Assembly (NCBI GenBank): GCA_910589305.1
Contig: CAJUTV010000008.1
Location: 1 to 64,000 of the forward strand
Direction: 5' to 3'
Source of the DNA: an uncultured Lachnospira sp.
Lineage (GTDB): Bacteria; Bacillota; Clostridia; Lachnospirales; Lachnospiraceae
Length of the DNA: 64,000 bases
The notes under the pieces were generated by a model. The model made no database searches. It was not told the DNA's origin and worked only from the letters and a program-made list of their open reading frames with translations. Of the stretch, positions 9,022 to 17,922 are shown in pieces (positions within the stretch are counted from its first letter, which is position 1; every line of letters starts with the position of its first letter). Made by a program: the position numbers and the translations under genes.

Positions 9022-10566
9022 ATGAATATGAGAAAGAAACCAGTTGTTTTGATGATTTTAGATGGATATGGTCTTAACGATAAAACGAAGGGAAATGGTA
9101 TTGCATTGGCAAATACGCCTGTTATGGATAAAGTAATGTCAACATATCCTTGTGTAAAAGGATATGCCAGTGGTTTATCCGTAGGTCTTCCTGACGGACA
9201 GATGGGCAATTCTGAAGTTGGACATTTGAATATGGGTGCAGGAAGAATTGTATATCAGGAACTTACAAGAATCACAAAGTCGATACAAGATGGTGATTTT
9301 TTTGAAAATAAAGAATTGCTTGCAGCCGTAGAAAATTGCAAAAAGAATCATTCAGACCTCCATTTATATGGATTGTTGTCAGATGGCGGCGTTCACAGCT
9401 ACATTACGCATTTGTATGCACTGCTTGAACTGGCAAAAAAGAGTGGTCTTGAAAATGTGTATGTTCACTGTTTTATGGATGGAAGAGATACGGCTACAGA
9501 CGGCGGTAAAGACTATATTGCTGCCTTGTATGACAAGATGAACGAAATCGGCGTAGGCAAGATTGCATCGGTTATGGGGCGTTATTATGCAATGGATAGA
9601 GATAATCGATGGGACCGTATTGAAGTTGCTTATAAAGCACTTACAGAGGGGGTAGGAAAAACTGCTCCTTGTGCAAACTGTGCAATTAAAAATTCATATG
9701 AAGAAGGAAAGACAGATGAGTTTGTTGTTCCTACAGTAATATGTGAGGATGGCAAGCCATTGGCAACGATTAAAGATGGCGATTCGGTTATCTGCTTTAA
9801 TTTTAGACCTGATAGAGCAAGAGAGATTACAAGATGTTTTTGTGATGATGAATTTACAGGTTTTGAGCGAGGCGCTAGAAAGAATGTCTATTATGTATGT
9901 TTTACGGACTATGATGTAACGATAGGCAATAAAGAAGTTGCATTTAAGAAGGAACAGATAACCAATACATTTGGTGAGTTTCTTGCTGCTAATAATCTTA
10001 CACAGGCAAGAATTGCTGAGACAGAAAAGTATGCTCATGTAACCTTTTTCTTTAATGGAGGTGTAGAAGAGCCAAATAAAGGTGAAAATAGAATCCTTGT
10101 AAAGTCGCCAAAGGTGGCAACATATGATTTGCAGCCTGAAATGAGTGCAGAAGGAGTATGCGATAATCTTGTTGAGGCAATACATTCTGATAAGTATGAT
10201 GTGATTGTTATTAATTTTGCCAACCCAGATATGGTTGGACATACAGGTGTTCAAGATGCGGTTATCAAAGCGATTGAAACAGTTGACAAGTGTGTTGGCA
10301 GAGCGGTTGATGCAATCAAAGAAGTGGATGGCGTGATGTTTATCTGTGCTGACCATGGCAATGCGGAACAGCTTGTTGATGAGGCAGGTGAGCCATTTAC
10401 AGCACACACAACAAATCCAGTGCCATTTATATTGGTTAATTATGATACAAGCTATACCCTCAAAGAGGGAGGACGTCTATGTGATATTGTTCCAACGCTC
10501 ATTGATATAATGGGTATGGAAAAACCAGCAGAAATGACAGGAGAATCATTGCTAATTAAAAAATAA
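9022..10566 (+). CDS. gpmI: 2,3-bisphosphoglycerate-independent phosphoglycerate mutase
   Basis: A 514-residue manganese-dependent enzyme interconverting 3- and 2-phosphoglycerate in glycolysis. The N-terminal metal site (MILDGYGL) and nucleophilic serine (GNSEVGHLNMGAGR) are present, as are FMDGRDTATDGG, GRYYAMDRDNRWDR and FNFRPDRARE of the inserted phosphotransferase domain, and the C-terminal metal ligands in DMVGHTG and CADHGNAE. The ATG at 9022 is used because GAGG at 9012-9015 lies at ideal spacing; an upstream GTG at 9010 contains that ribosome site. Confidence 0.97.
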   Translation: MNMRKKPVVLMILDGYGLNDKTKGNGIALANTPVMDKVMSTYPCVKGYASGLSVGLPDGQMGNSEVGHLNMGAGRIVYQELTRITKSIQDGDFFENKELLAAVENCKKNHSDLHLYGLLSDGGVHSYITHLYALLELAKKSGLENVYVHCFMDGRDTATDGGKDYIAALYDKMNEIGVGKIASVMGRYYAMDRDNRWDRIEVAYKALTEGVGKTAPCANCAIKNSYEEGKTDEFVVPTVICEDGKPLATIKDGDSVICFNFRPDRAREITRCFCDDEFTGFERGARKNVYYVCFTDYDVTIGNKEVAFKKEQITNTFGEFLAANNLTQARIAETEKYAHVTFFFNGGVEEPNKGENRILVKSPKVATYDLQPEMSAEGVCDNLVEAIHSDKYDVIVINFANPDMVGHTGVQDAVIKAIETVDKCVGRAVDAIKEVDGVMFICADHGNAEQLVDEAGEPFTAHTTNPVPFILVNYDTSYTLKEGGRLCDIVPTLIDIMGMEKPAEMTGESLLIKK

Positions 10567-10631
10567 AAAAGAATAAATTTAGGTGAAATGTAAGATTTTT
10601 ACAATCCAATTTCCAAAAATTTAAATTTTAC

Positions 10632-10660
10632 TTGATATAATGAAGTACCTGTGTTAGAAT
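10632..10660 (+). promoter_or_regulatory. Promoter of secG
   Basis: TTGATA (10632-10637) and TAGAAT (10655-10660) are separated by 17 bases and lie about 45 bases upstream of the secG start, so secG can be transcribed separately from gpmI. Confidence 0.65.
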
Positions 10661-10704
10661 AAATCCATTGTGTTATTATTCGGCAGGTAGGAGGTGTATA
10701 AGAT

Positions 10705-10962
10705 ATGTTTGGTATGTCTGTTGCAGATACAATTAGAGTTCTTCTTATGGGTGTTTTTATATTAGTTTGTATATTTATTGCGGTTTTAGTTCTTATGCAG
10801 GAGAGCAAGCAGAATGGTCTTCCAGGTGCAATAAGCGGCGCTGCTGATACTTATTGGGGAAAAAATAAAGGTCGTTCAATGGAAGGTAAGTTAGTTCTGT
10901 TTACAAAGATATTAGTTGTAGCGTTCTTTGTTATTGCGGCTGTTTTAAATATCAATTTTTAG
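10705..10962 (+). CDS. secG: Preprotein translocase subunit SecG
   Basis: An 85-residue membrane subunit of the SecYEG export channel. Two hydrophobic segments (about 8-30 and 62-82) flank a glycine/polar loop with the family signature LMQESKQNGLPGAISGAADTYWGKNKG. The ATG follows GGAGG. Its place before rnr and smpB is conserved in Firmicutes, and a terminator follows it. Confidence 0.93.
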   Translation: MFGMSVADTIRVLLMGVFILVCIFIAVLVLMQESKQNGLPGAISGAADTYWGKNKGRSMEGKLVLFTKILVVAFFVIAAVLNINF

Positions 10963-10972
10963 AAATGTTTTT

Positions 10973-11006
10973 TACGCTCTTAAGTGTTTGCTTAAGAGCG
11001 TATTTT
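10973..11006 (+). terminator. Intrinsic terminator after secG
   Basis: TACGCTCTTAAG (10973-10984) and CTTAAGAGCGTA (10991-11002) form a perfect 12-bp stem followed by TTTT. It separates secG from rnr by transcription end or attenuation. Confidence 0.85.
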
Positions 11007-11050
11007 GTATTATAAGAGATGGCAGTTTATAAGTAAGGGGTGAAATTTTA

Positions 11051-13192
11051 GTGAAAGAATATGATAAGTCAGAAAGTAAATTTAATGAAAGAAAAGCGAT
11101 GATTGCAGATATGATATTGAACAATAATATGTATGTTCCAATGAAGGCAAAAGAAATCGCTAGTCTTTTGCAGGTACCGCGCGATGAAAGACATGTATTG
11201 CAGGAAGTGTTGGATGCACTGGTCAAAGAAGGAACGATTGACATTTCAAAAAAAGGAAAATATAAAAAGCCTGATAAAAATAGAGTGGTTGGTGTCTATG
11301 AAAGCACAAGGAAAGGTTTTGGCTTTGTAAGGGTTGAAGGCAGGGAAAATGATATATTTATCAGTTCAGAAAATACGAATCATGCGTTTTATATGGACAA
11401 GGTTTTAGTTGCTATTATTGAGGAAGAAGCACCAGGCAGAAAAGCCGAAGGCAAAATTATTGATATTATCGAACATCAGGTGACAACCGTTGTTGGAACA
11501 TATCAGCAGAATGGAAATTATGGTTTTGTGATACCAGACAATGCAAAGATATTGTATGATATTTTTATTCCGCAGGGAAAGTCGCTTCACGCTGTAAATG
11601 GACATAAAGTTGTTGCATTGATATGTGATTATAGCAAAGGACAAAAAAATCCAGAAGGTGTTGTAACAGAAATTATTGGACATATCAATGACCCTGGAAC
11701 GGATATTATGTCTATTGTAAAAAGTTATGATTTGCCTGTTGAGTTTCCAGAAACTGTTATGAAAAGTCTTTACAATGTGCCTAATGAAGTTGATGTAAAA
11801 GATTGTTCCGATAGAATGGATATAAGAAACTGGCAGATGGTTACGATTGATGGCGAGGATGCAAAGGATTTAGATGATGCCATAACACTGACAAAAGAAG
11901 ATGGTATCTATCATCTTGGCGTGCATATTGCAGATGTAAGTCATTATGTTACAGAATACAGCGAGTTGGACAAAGAGGCATATAAACGTGGTACAAGCGT
12001 ATATTTGGTGGACAGGGTGATTCCTATGCTTCCGCATAAGCTTTCTAATGGCATATGTTCACTTAATCAAGGCTGTGACCGTTTGGCTCTTAGCTGTTTG
12101 ATGGATATTGATGGAAAGGGAAATGTCATTTCTCATAAGATATGTGAAACCATTGTCAATGTTGACCGTCGTATGAGTTATACAGATGTAAAAAAGATAT
12201 TGTGTGATGAAGATAGCGAGGTAACACAGCGATATATAGAATTGGTTGAACTGTTTAAGAGAATGGAAGAACTGGCGACGATTTTAAGGCAAAAGCGTTA
12301 TAGCAGAGGTTCTATTGATTTTGATTTTCCAGAAACAAAGATTTTAGTTGATGAACAAGGTAAACCGTTAGAAGTAAAGGCATATGACCGAAATGTCGCT
12401 ACGCGAATTATTGAAGATTTTATGCTGATTGCCAATGAGACTGTGGCAGAGGAATATTTTTGGCTGGAATTGCCGTTTTTATATCGAAGCCATGATAATC
12501 CAGACCCAGAAAAAATAAGAAAATTAGGGGCGTTTATCAACAATTTTGGATATTCTATCAAGATTGGCGATGAGATACACCCAAAAGAACTTCAAAAACT
12601 TTTGGGAAAAATTGAAGGTTCTGATGAAGAAAATATGATTGCTAGATTGACACTGCGTTCGATGAAAAGAGCAAATTATACGACAGAATGTGTCGGTCAT
12701 TTTGGGCTTGCCGCTAAATATTATTGTCATTTTACTTCACCGATACGAAGATATCCCGATTTACAGATTCATCGCATTATTAAAGAAAATTTACATGGCG
12801 GCATCAAAGAAAAAAGGCAAAAACATTATGAAGAGCTGCTTTCTGAGGTTGCAAAGCATACAAGTGCTATGGAGCGAAGGGCAGATGATGCAGAAAGAGA
12901 CACCGATAAATTAAAGATGGTTCAATATATGGAGCAATATATTGGGGAAGATTTTGAAGGTGTTATATCAGGAATTACGGAATGGGGAATTTATGTAGTA
13001 CTGCCAAATACAATAGAAGGTATGATTAATGTAAATTCGCTTAAAGATGGATTTTATGATTATGACGCGTATCATTATGAATTGTTTAATAGAATAACTG
13101 GTAGAACGTTTAAATTGGGGCAAAAAATTACAGTGACTGTGAACAATACAGATAGAATCCTTAGAACAATTGATTTTGTGCTTAGTGAATAA
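11051..13192 (+). CDS. rnr: Ribonuclease R
   Basis: A 713-residue processive 3'-5' exoribonuclease that degrades structured RNA and works with tmRNA-SmpB in quality control. An N-terminal winged helix (about 10-75) is followed by cold-shock domains, the RNB catalytic domain with the aspartate cluster in TIDGEDAKDLDDAI, then a C-terminal S1 domain (about 640-710, FEGVISGITEWGIYVVL). The start is a GTG at 11051 with AAGGGG upstream. smpB follows at once, the usual pairing. Confidence 0.95.
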   Translation: MKEYDKSESKFNERKAMIADMILNNNMYVPMKAKEIASLLQVPRDERHVLQEVLDALVKEGTIDISKKGKYKKPDKNRVVGVYESTRKGFGFVRVEGRENDIFISSENTNHAFYMDKVLVAIIEEEAPGRKAEGKIIDIIEHQVTTVVGTYQQNGNYGFVIPDNAKILYDIFIPQGKSLHAVNGHKVVALICDYSKGQKNPEGVVTEIIGHINDPGTDIMSIVKSYDLPVEFPETVMKSLYNVPNEVDVKDCSDRMDIRNWQMVTIDGEDAKDLDDAITLTKEDGIYHLGVHIADVSHYVTEYSELDKEAYKRGTSVYLVDRVIPMLPHKLSNGICSLNQGCDRLALSCLMDIDGKGNVISHKICETIVNVDRRMSYTDVKKILCDEDSEVTQRYIELVELFKRMEELATILRQKRYSRGSIDFDFPETKILVDEQGKPLEVKAYDRNVATRIIEDFMLIANETVAEEYFWLELPFLYRSHDNPDPEKIRKLGAFINNFGYSIKIGDEIHPKELQKLLGKIEGSDEENMIARLTLRSMKRANYTTECVGHFGLAAKYYCHFTSPIRRYPDLQIHRIIKENLHGGIKEKRQKHYEELLSEVAKHTSAMERRADDAERDTDKLKMVQYMEQYIGEDFEGVISGITEWGIYVVLPNTIEGMINVNSLKDGFYDYDAYHYELFNRITGRTFKLGQKITVTVNNTDRILRTIDFVLSE

Positions 13193-13217
13193 AATAAAAG
13201 AAATGTGGAGAATGATT

Positions 13218-13688
13218 GTGAAAGAAAGTAATTGTAACAAATTAATCTGCTCAAATAAAAAGGCGTATTATGATTATTTTATTGAAGAAAAGTATGAGGC
13301 AGGTCTTGTACTGCATGGAACGGAAGTGAAGTCATTAAGACTTGGGAAATGTTCGATAAAAGAATCCTATATACAGATAAATCGCAAGGAAATATTTGTT
13401 ATTAATATGAATATAACGCCTTATGAAAAAGGGAATATTTTTAATAAAGACCCATTAAGACCTAAAAAACTGCTGTTGCACAAAGGGCAGATTCAAAAAT
13501 TAGAAGAGCAGACACAACAAAAAGGATATACCATTGTTCCATTGCAGGTGTATCTAAAAAATGGAAAAGTAAAGATGGAGATTGGGTTGGCAAGAGGTAA
13601 AAAGAATTATGATAAGAGAGCTTCCATTGCAAAGAAAGACCAGCAGCGAGAAGCAATGAAGGATTTTAAGATAAGAAATTTAGGTTAA
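13218..13688 (+). CDS. smpB: SsrA-binding protein SmpB
   Basis: A 156-residue protein that binds tmRNA and delivers it to stalled ribosomes. Family motifs include NKKAYYDYFIEEKYEAGLVLHGTEVKSLR, ESYIQI and the basic C-terminal tail KKNYDKRASIAKKDQQRE. The GTG at 13218 is preferred: GGAG at 13207-13210 is 7 bases upstream, whereas the ATG at 13212 is too close. No tmRNA gene is recognisable downstream, where it often lies. Confidence 0.95.
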   Translation: MKESNCNKLICSNKKAYYDYFIEEKYEAGLVLHGTEVKSLRLGKCSIKESYIQINRKEIFVINMNITPYEKGNIFNKDPLRPKKLLLHKGQIQKLEEQTQQKGYTIVPLQVYLKNGKVKMEIGLARGKKNYDKRASIAKKDQQREAMKDFKIRNLG

Positions 13689-13862
13689 TGGATATTATTT
13701 AGTTCTATTTTATAAGGATTTCGCGCTATTTTTGTTTTTCTGTATAAGAAAGTGCCGATATAAATAAAAGCTGATATTTTATCGTTTGTTGTAAAGGACT
13801 GACCTTTGCAGCAGTTGGCATAGTTTATTTAATATATAAGTAAAACAAAAATGGAGGTTTTT

Positions 13863-14663
13863 ATGAGTTCAATTAATTTTGTAAATGCAGCATACCAAAG
13901 ATACACACAAGTTGCCAGCGCAAAGACAACGGTGGATAGCACAAAGTCATTTAGCGCGGCTAAGACAAATGCAGCGAATTGTAAGAATAGTATGGTAAAT
14001 CATGAAGAAAGTGCAGTAACTCAATACAAAAAAAGACATCCCGATTCAAAACATATTGTAGACAGTCAAGTCAATGCGGGAAAAGCTGTTTTGGAGAGAA
14101 ATGGAGTAAGTGACGTTTCAAGAGAAGATATGACAATGGAAGAGTATAAACAGTTTATTACGAATTTAATGAACAGTATTCCGTTTGATGCAACGCAGAG
14201 CAATAATATTGAAGTTTGGTCGATTTCAGAAGAAGGCTGGGAACAGATGAAAAAGGATTCCGACTATGAAGCGTGGGTATTAGGCTACACATCACAAAAT
14301 AGAGCAGTTCGCAATCCATTTGCCGGACTGATGGGCAATGTGGGGAGTTTTTGTACAGAAAAGTTTGGCGCATCCATTGATGAACATATAGGACAGGGCG
14401 TGCCAATGACTACCAATACTAATTCTTCTGCGAAGGATAAAAATAAAAAGTCATGGTGGCAGGAACGCAATGAACGATATGAAGAGATGGTTGAAGAATT
14501 GACAAAAGCAATACAGTTACGACATCAGTTTTTAAGGTCAAAGATAATGGAACAATATGAGCAAGAGCAAGGGTTGGGAGCTTTTCAAATAACCAATCCA
14601 ATCAGTATTGATAATTTGCAGTGGAAAACGTCAAAAGCGTTACAAAGTTATAATTTTTTATAA
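13863..14663 (+). CDS. Conserved protein of unknown function
   Basis: A 266-residue soluble protein without signal peptide or membrane segment. I believe similar proteins occur in other Lachnospiraceae, but I know no function. The N-terminal 60 residues are rich in S/T/A/N and probably disordered. A compact middle part carries the motifs HIVDSQVNAGKAVLERNGVSDVS, MTMEEYKQFITNLMNSIPFDATQ, WSISEEGWEQMKKDSDYEAWVLG and EKFGASIDEHIGQ. A charged helical C-terminus (WWQERNERYEEMVEELTKAIQLRHQFL) ends in QALQSYNFL-like sequence. The second ATG (13863) is the start because the first (13851) forms the GGAGG ribosome site. A terminator follows. Confidence 0.75.
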   Translation: MSSINFVNAAYQRYTQVASAKTTVDSTKSFSAAKTNAANCKNSMVNHEESAVTQYKKRHPDSKHIVDSQVNAGKAVLERNGVSDVSREDMTMEEYKQFITNLMNSIPFDATQSNNIEVWSISEEGWEQMKKDSDYEAWVLGYTSQNRAVRNPFAGLMGNVGSFCTEKFGASIDEHIGQGVPMTTNTNSSAKDKNKKSWWQERNERYEEMVEELTKAIQLRHQFLRSKIMEQYEQEQGLGAFQITNPISIDNLQWKTSKALQSYNFL

Positions 14664-14703
14664 AAAATTATATTGTTAATTTTTGTTAATTAAATTGAAT
14701 GAA

Positions 14704-14755
14704 TCTCCCCTATTTTTAGTATAATAAATGGTATACTTAAGATAGGGGGATTTTT
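14704..14755 (+). terminator. Intrinsic terminator after the unknown-function gene
   Basis: TCCCCTAT (14706-14713) pairs with ATAGGGGGA (14742-14750), with further weak pairing in the long loop, followed by TTTTT. The rest of the 14664-14977 gap holds only the promoter described next. Confidence 0.75.
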
Positions 14756-14910
14756 AATTGCAGCAGTAATTTTGTCCAATGCTTCATGCTGCAAAGGTTG
14801 TAAGAAATGTAGGTATGATTCCTATTTTTACTGAGAAATAATGATTTTAAAAATGCAGTAATAATTAATGATTGGCGATTTTGTATAGCAGAAAGCTAGG
14901 GGTATTAGAC

Positions 14911-14939
14911 TTGATTTTATTGTGATTCTATTTTATAAT
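14911..14939 (+). promoter_or_regulatory. Promoter of the receiver/hybrid-kinase operon
   Basis: TTGATT (14911-14916) and TATAAT (14934-14939) are separated by exactly 17 bases and lie about 40 bases upstream of the receiver gene. No other promoter is evident before 17.9 kb. Confidence 0.75.
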
Positions 14940-14977
14940 AAACTCCATATGGAATTGAACAAATAAGGAGGCTGTTT

Positions 14978-15340
14978 ATGGAAAAATGTATTTTAGTAGT
15001 GGATGACGATGCACTGAATTTAAAAAGGACAAAGATTATTTTACAAAAACATTATGATATGCTTTTTGCAGAGTCAGGAAAAGAAGCTCTTGAGATACTG
15101 AAAAGTGAAAAAATAGATATGGTTCTTCTTGATATTGCAATGCCAGATATGAATGGAATTGAAGCTTTTGAGCATATGAAGGAAGAGGGAATTGACATTC
15201 CTGTGATTTTTTTGACGGCATCAGGAGATGAGGATGATGTTTTAAGTGCGCTTAGTCTAGGAGCAGTTAATTATTTAAAAAAACCGTTCATACCACAAGA
15301 ATTACTAAAACGAGTTGCAAAGGGGTTTGAGAAGAAATGA
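14978..15340 (+). CDS. Stand-alone response-regulator receiver protein
   Basis: A 120-residue CheY-like receiver with no output domain. The acidic pocket (VVDDD, residues 7-11), phospho-acceptor D52 (LLDIAMPD), T80 region (FLTASG) and conserved K102 (LKKPF) are all present, so it should accept phosphate. Its stop overlaps the start of the following hybrid kinase by four bases (ATGA), implying translational coupling. It probably serves as a phosphate shuttle or acts by protein contact. Confidence 0.93.
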   Translation: MEKCILVVDDDALNLKRTKIILQKHYDMLFAESGKEALEILKSEKIDMVLLDIAMPDMNGIEAFEHMKEEGIDIPVIFLTASGDEDDVLSALSLGAVNYLKKPFIPQELLKRVAKGFEKK

Positions 15341-17871
15341 GAACAGAAGAGCAGACAAGTATGCATCTGCTTTTAGCAAGCATTGTCACTGTGTTTGGCA
15401 TGATGCTGATTTTAACTACGATAGCTATGTCATGGGAGCTGTGGATGGTTCCGATTATTGTGATTGGAAGTTCTATCGTGTGGATTCTTCATATAGGAAG
15501 AGCGGGTTCAAATGTATTTTATGAGAATTTGTGTATTGGGTTGCTGATGATTGGATTTTTTTTCTTTGGGGTGCATAGTGTCGTTCTTTTTGATATATCT
15601 GGTGTAGCTTGTATGACAATTCTTGTTTTTTCGATGTTTGACAGAAAAAAGTTATTGTATATGATAATCGCTTTATATATGATGATAGTATTATATCATT
15701 TTATGTTTCTGCATACCATCTCTTATGATATGGGATTTCGGAATATGGTGCGTCTGGCAATTGGATTTATGGTAGTGTTAGGTGCAGCAGCCATTGCAAG
15801 GTATCGAATTAACAGGAGAAATGCAGCAAGGAAACGCTACAAGAATACACTAGAGCAATTGGAAGTAGCAGGGCAGCAGAATGCAGAGTTTATGTCAAAT
15901 GTATCCCATGAACTTCGTACTCCGATTAATATGGTTATTGGAATCAGCGAAGTTATATTAGAAAAGAATATTTCGCCAGATATCAGGGAAGACATACAGT
16001 CGATACAGATGGCGGGTAAACGTTTGTCCAGTCAGATTAACAATATTCTTGATTATACAGAGATTGTGGAAGGTACATTGACTTCTGCAAAGGAAGCGTA
16101 CATGATTACGTCTTTGCTCAATGATGTTATTACAACGACTGCTATGCAAAACAGCAGACATCAGTTGGAAATAGTGTTTGACATGAATCCGCAGATACCA
16201 TCTGTGCTTATTGGAGATGCGGAAAAAATTTCTCATGTATTAAAAATTTTGTTGGAAAATTCCATTAAGTTTACAGAAGAGGGTGGCATTGACATCTGTA
16301 TTGAATATCGCAAGGAAAATTATGGAATCAATTTGATTATAGATATTTATGATACTGGAATTGGTATGACCGATTCTCAGATTACACAGATGTGTGATGA
16401 TTTTTATCAGGTAGAATCTGGAAGCAGTCGTTTTGTTGGAGGGCTTGGACTTGGACTTCCGATTGCCAAAGGTCTGCTTCATGCTATGGGAGGATTCATT
16501 CATTTTGCCAGCAAAGATCATGAGGGCTTACAGACACATATTGTCATTCCGCAGGGAGTCGAAAATTATATGCCTAGCATGAGTATTTCCAATGTAGACC
16601 AGATTTGTGTTGCATGTTATTTTAGGACAGAAAAATATAGCTGTGATGAGGTTCGCAGATATTATGATAAAATGATTTTACATATGGTAGAGGGGCTTGG
16701 TATTGAGGGATATCAGGCTCATAATTTTGACGGATTGCTTAAATTGCAGAAAAGCCATAACATTACACATATATTTATTGCACAGACTGAATATGAGGAG
16801 AATAGTGCTTATTATGAAGGTTTATCTGACGATATTCAGGTCGTAGTGATTGCAGAAAAAGAATTTTCTTTAAGCAGAAGCAGCAGACTGCTTGTAATCC
16901 GCAAGCCATTTTTTGCCCTTTCAGTTGTGAATTTATTAAATGGCGAAGTAAAAGAAAATGGGTTTGAGGAGGCACAAGTCGCAGGTCGTAGACCATTTTC
17001 TTGTGTTGGAGCCCATGTTTTGGTCGTTGATGATGAAGAAATGAATCTCGTAGTGGCAAAAGGTGTTTTGGGCAGCTATGGGATACAAGTGGATACATGC
17101 CTTAGCGGAAGAGAGGCAGTGGAACAATGCAGAAGTGTTTCTTATGATATTGTTTTTTTGGATCATATGATGCCAGGTTTTGATGGTGTGGCGACATTGA
17201 GACGCCTTCGAGAAATTGATAATGGAATATATCACGAACTGCCTGTGATTGCTTTGACTGCAAATACCATCAGTGGAGCAAGAGAGATGTTTCGTAATGA
17301 AGGTTTTACAGAATTTATACCAAAACCAATTGAGAGAGCTGTATTAGAGAGAGTATTGCGTAAGGTGCTTCCAGCTCAATATATCCAGTATACATCTACT
17401 TTCACATCGGCATCTAAAAATCTGAGTTCGGTGGATTCTGAAAAAACACAAGAAATGGAAACGGTATCCAAAGAGACAGCACCTGTACCACAAGAAACAG
17501 AGCCTTCAAATGTTACGCCTCTGTCCTTAGAAGGTCTTGTACAAGTTGGAATCAATGTAAAAATGGGGTTGGATTACTGTGCTGGTGATGAAGAGTTTTA
17601 TTTGGAAATGCTGCAAATGTTTGCTTCACAATATGAGGAAAAAAGAACAGAGATTGCCACCTTATATGAATCCTCTGACTGGGCAAACTATGCAATTAAA
17701 GTCCATGCGTTAAAAAGCACATCACTGACAATTGGTGCCGAACAGCTTTCTGATTGTGCAAAAACGCTTGAACAGGCTGGAAAAAAAGAAGATGTGGAAT
17801 ATATCCAAAAAAATCATGCTGCACTGCTTGATTTGTATGAAAAGGTTTATAAGAGCATTGATAAAATATAA
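15337..17871 (+). CDS. Hybrid sensor histidine kinase with receiver and Hpt domains
   Basis: An 844-residue tripartite kinase of BarA-like layout. About five or six membrane helices (10-155) with little extracellular loop are followed by HisKA with H191 (SNVSHELRTPIN), and an ATPase domain (about 290-405) with N box LLENSIKFT and glycine boxes DTGIGM and GGLGLGLPIAKG. A degenerate receiver (about 425-540, ending VIRKPF) lacks clear acidic residues. A true receiver (about 560-680) has D609. A C-terminal Hpt domain has H790 (KVHALKSTSLTIGA). It supplies the only Hpt in this operon and could pass phosphate to the lone receiver. The stimulus is unknown. Confidence 0.93.
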   Translation: MRTEEQTSMHLLLASIVTVFGMMLILTTIAMSWELWMVPIIVIGSSIVWILHIGRAGSNVFYENLCIGLLMIGFFFFGVHSVVLFDISGVACMTILVFSMFDRKKLLYMIIALYMMIVLYHFMFLHTISYDMGFRNMVRLAIGFMVVLGAAAIARYRINRRNAARKRYKNTLEQLEVAGQQNAEFMSNVSHELRTPINMVIGISEVILEKNISPDIREDIQSIQMAGKRLSSQINNILDYTEIVEGTLTSAKEAYMITSLLNDVITTTAMQNSRHQLEIVFDMNPQIPSVLIGDAEKISHVLKILLENSIKFTEEGGIDICIEYRKENYGINLIIDIYDTGIGMTDSQITQMCDDFYQVESGSSRFVGGLGLGLPIAKGLLHAMGGFIHFASKDHEGLQTHIVIPQGVENYMPSMSISNVDQICVACYFRTEKYSCDEVRRYYDKMILHMVEGLGIEGYQAHNFDGLLKLQKSHNITHIFIAQTEYEENSAYYEGLSDDIQVVVIAEKEFSLSRSSRLLVIRKPFFALSVVNLLNGEVKENGFEEAQVAGRRPFSCVGAHVLVVDDEEMNLVVAKGVLGSYGIQVDTCLSGREAVEQCRSVSYDIVFLDHMMPGFDGVATLRRLREIDNGIYHELPVIALTANTISGAREMFRNEGFTEFIPKPIERAVLERVLRKVLPAQYIQYTSTFTSASKNLSSVDSEKTQEMETVSKETAPVPQETEPSNVTPLSLEGLVQVGINVKMGLDYCAGDEEFYLEMLQMFASQYEEKRTEIATLYESSDWANYAIKVHALKSTSLTIGAEQLSDCAKTLEQAGKKEDVEYIQKNHAALLDLYEKVYKSIDKI

Positions 17872-17922
17872 ATTTTTGTTATTTTTTGAGAAAGTCTATA
17901 TTTTGAAAGGAGGATATACGGC

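Noticed and set aside
10645..10695. ACCTG/CAGGT pairing next to the secG ribosome site as another pseudoknot leader
   Set aside because: The upstream half lies inside the promoter spacer and would not be transcribed from the promoter at 10632-10660.
13754..13761. GCCGATAT resembling a flagellar sigma -10 element before the unknown-function gene
   Set aside because: No TAAA-type -35 lies at the required ~15-base distance (the sequence there is TTTG), and no flagellar genes are in the window.
13689..13862. Search for tmRNA (ssrA) after smpB
   Set aside because: The gap is about 170 bases, too short, and lacks the acceptor-stem and tag-coding features; no tRNA or rRNA gene was recognised anywhere in the window.
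14758..14831. Short cysteine-rich reading frame (CCKGCKKCRYDS) after a terminator
   Set aside because: No acceptable start codon or ribosome site; it lies in the untranslated gap upstream of the receiver promoter.
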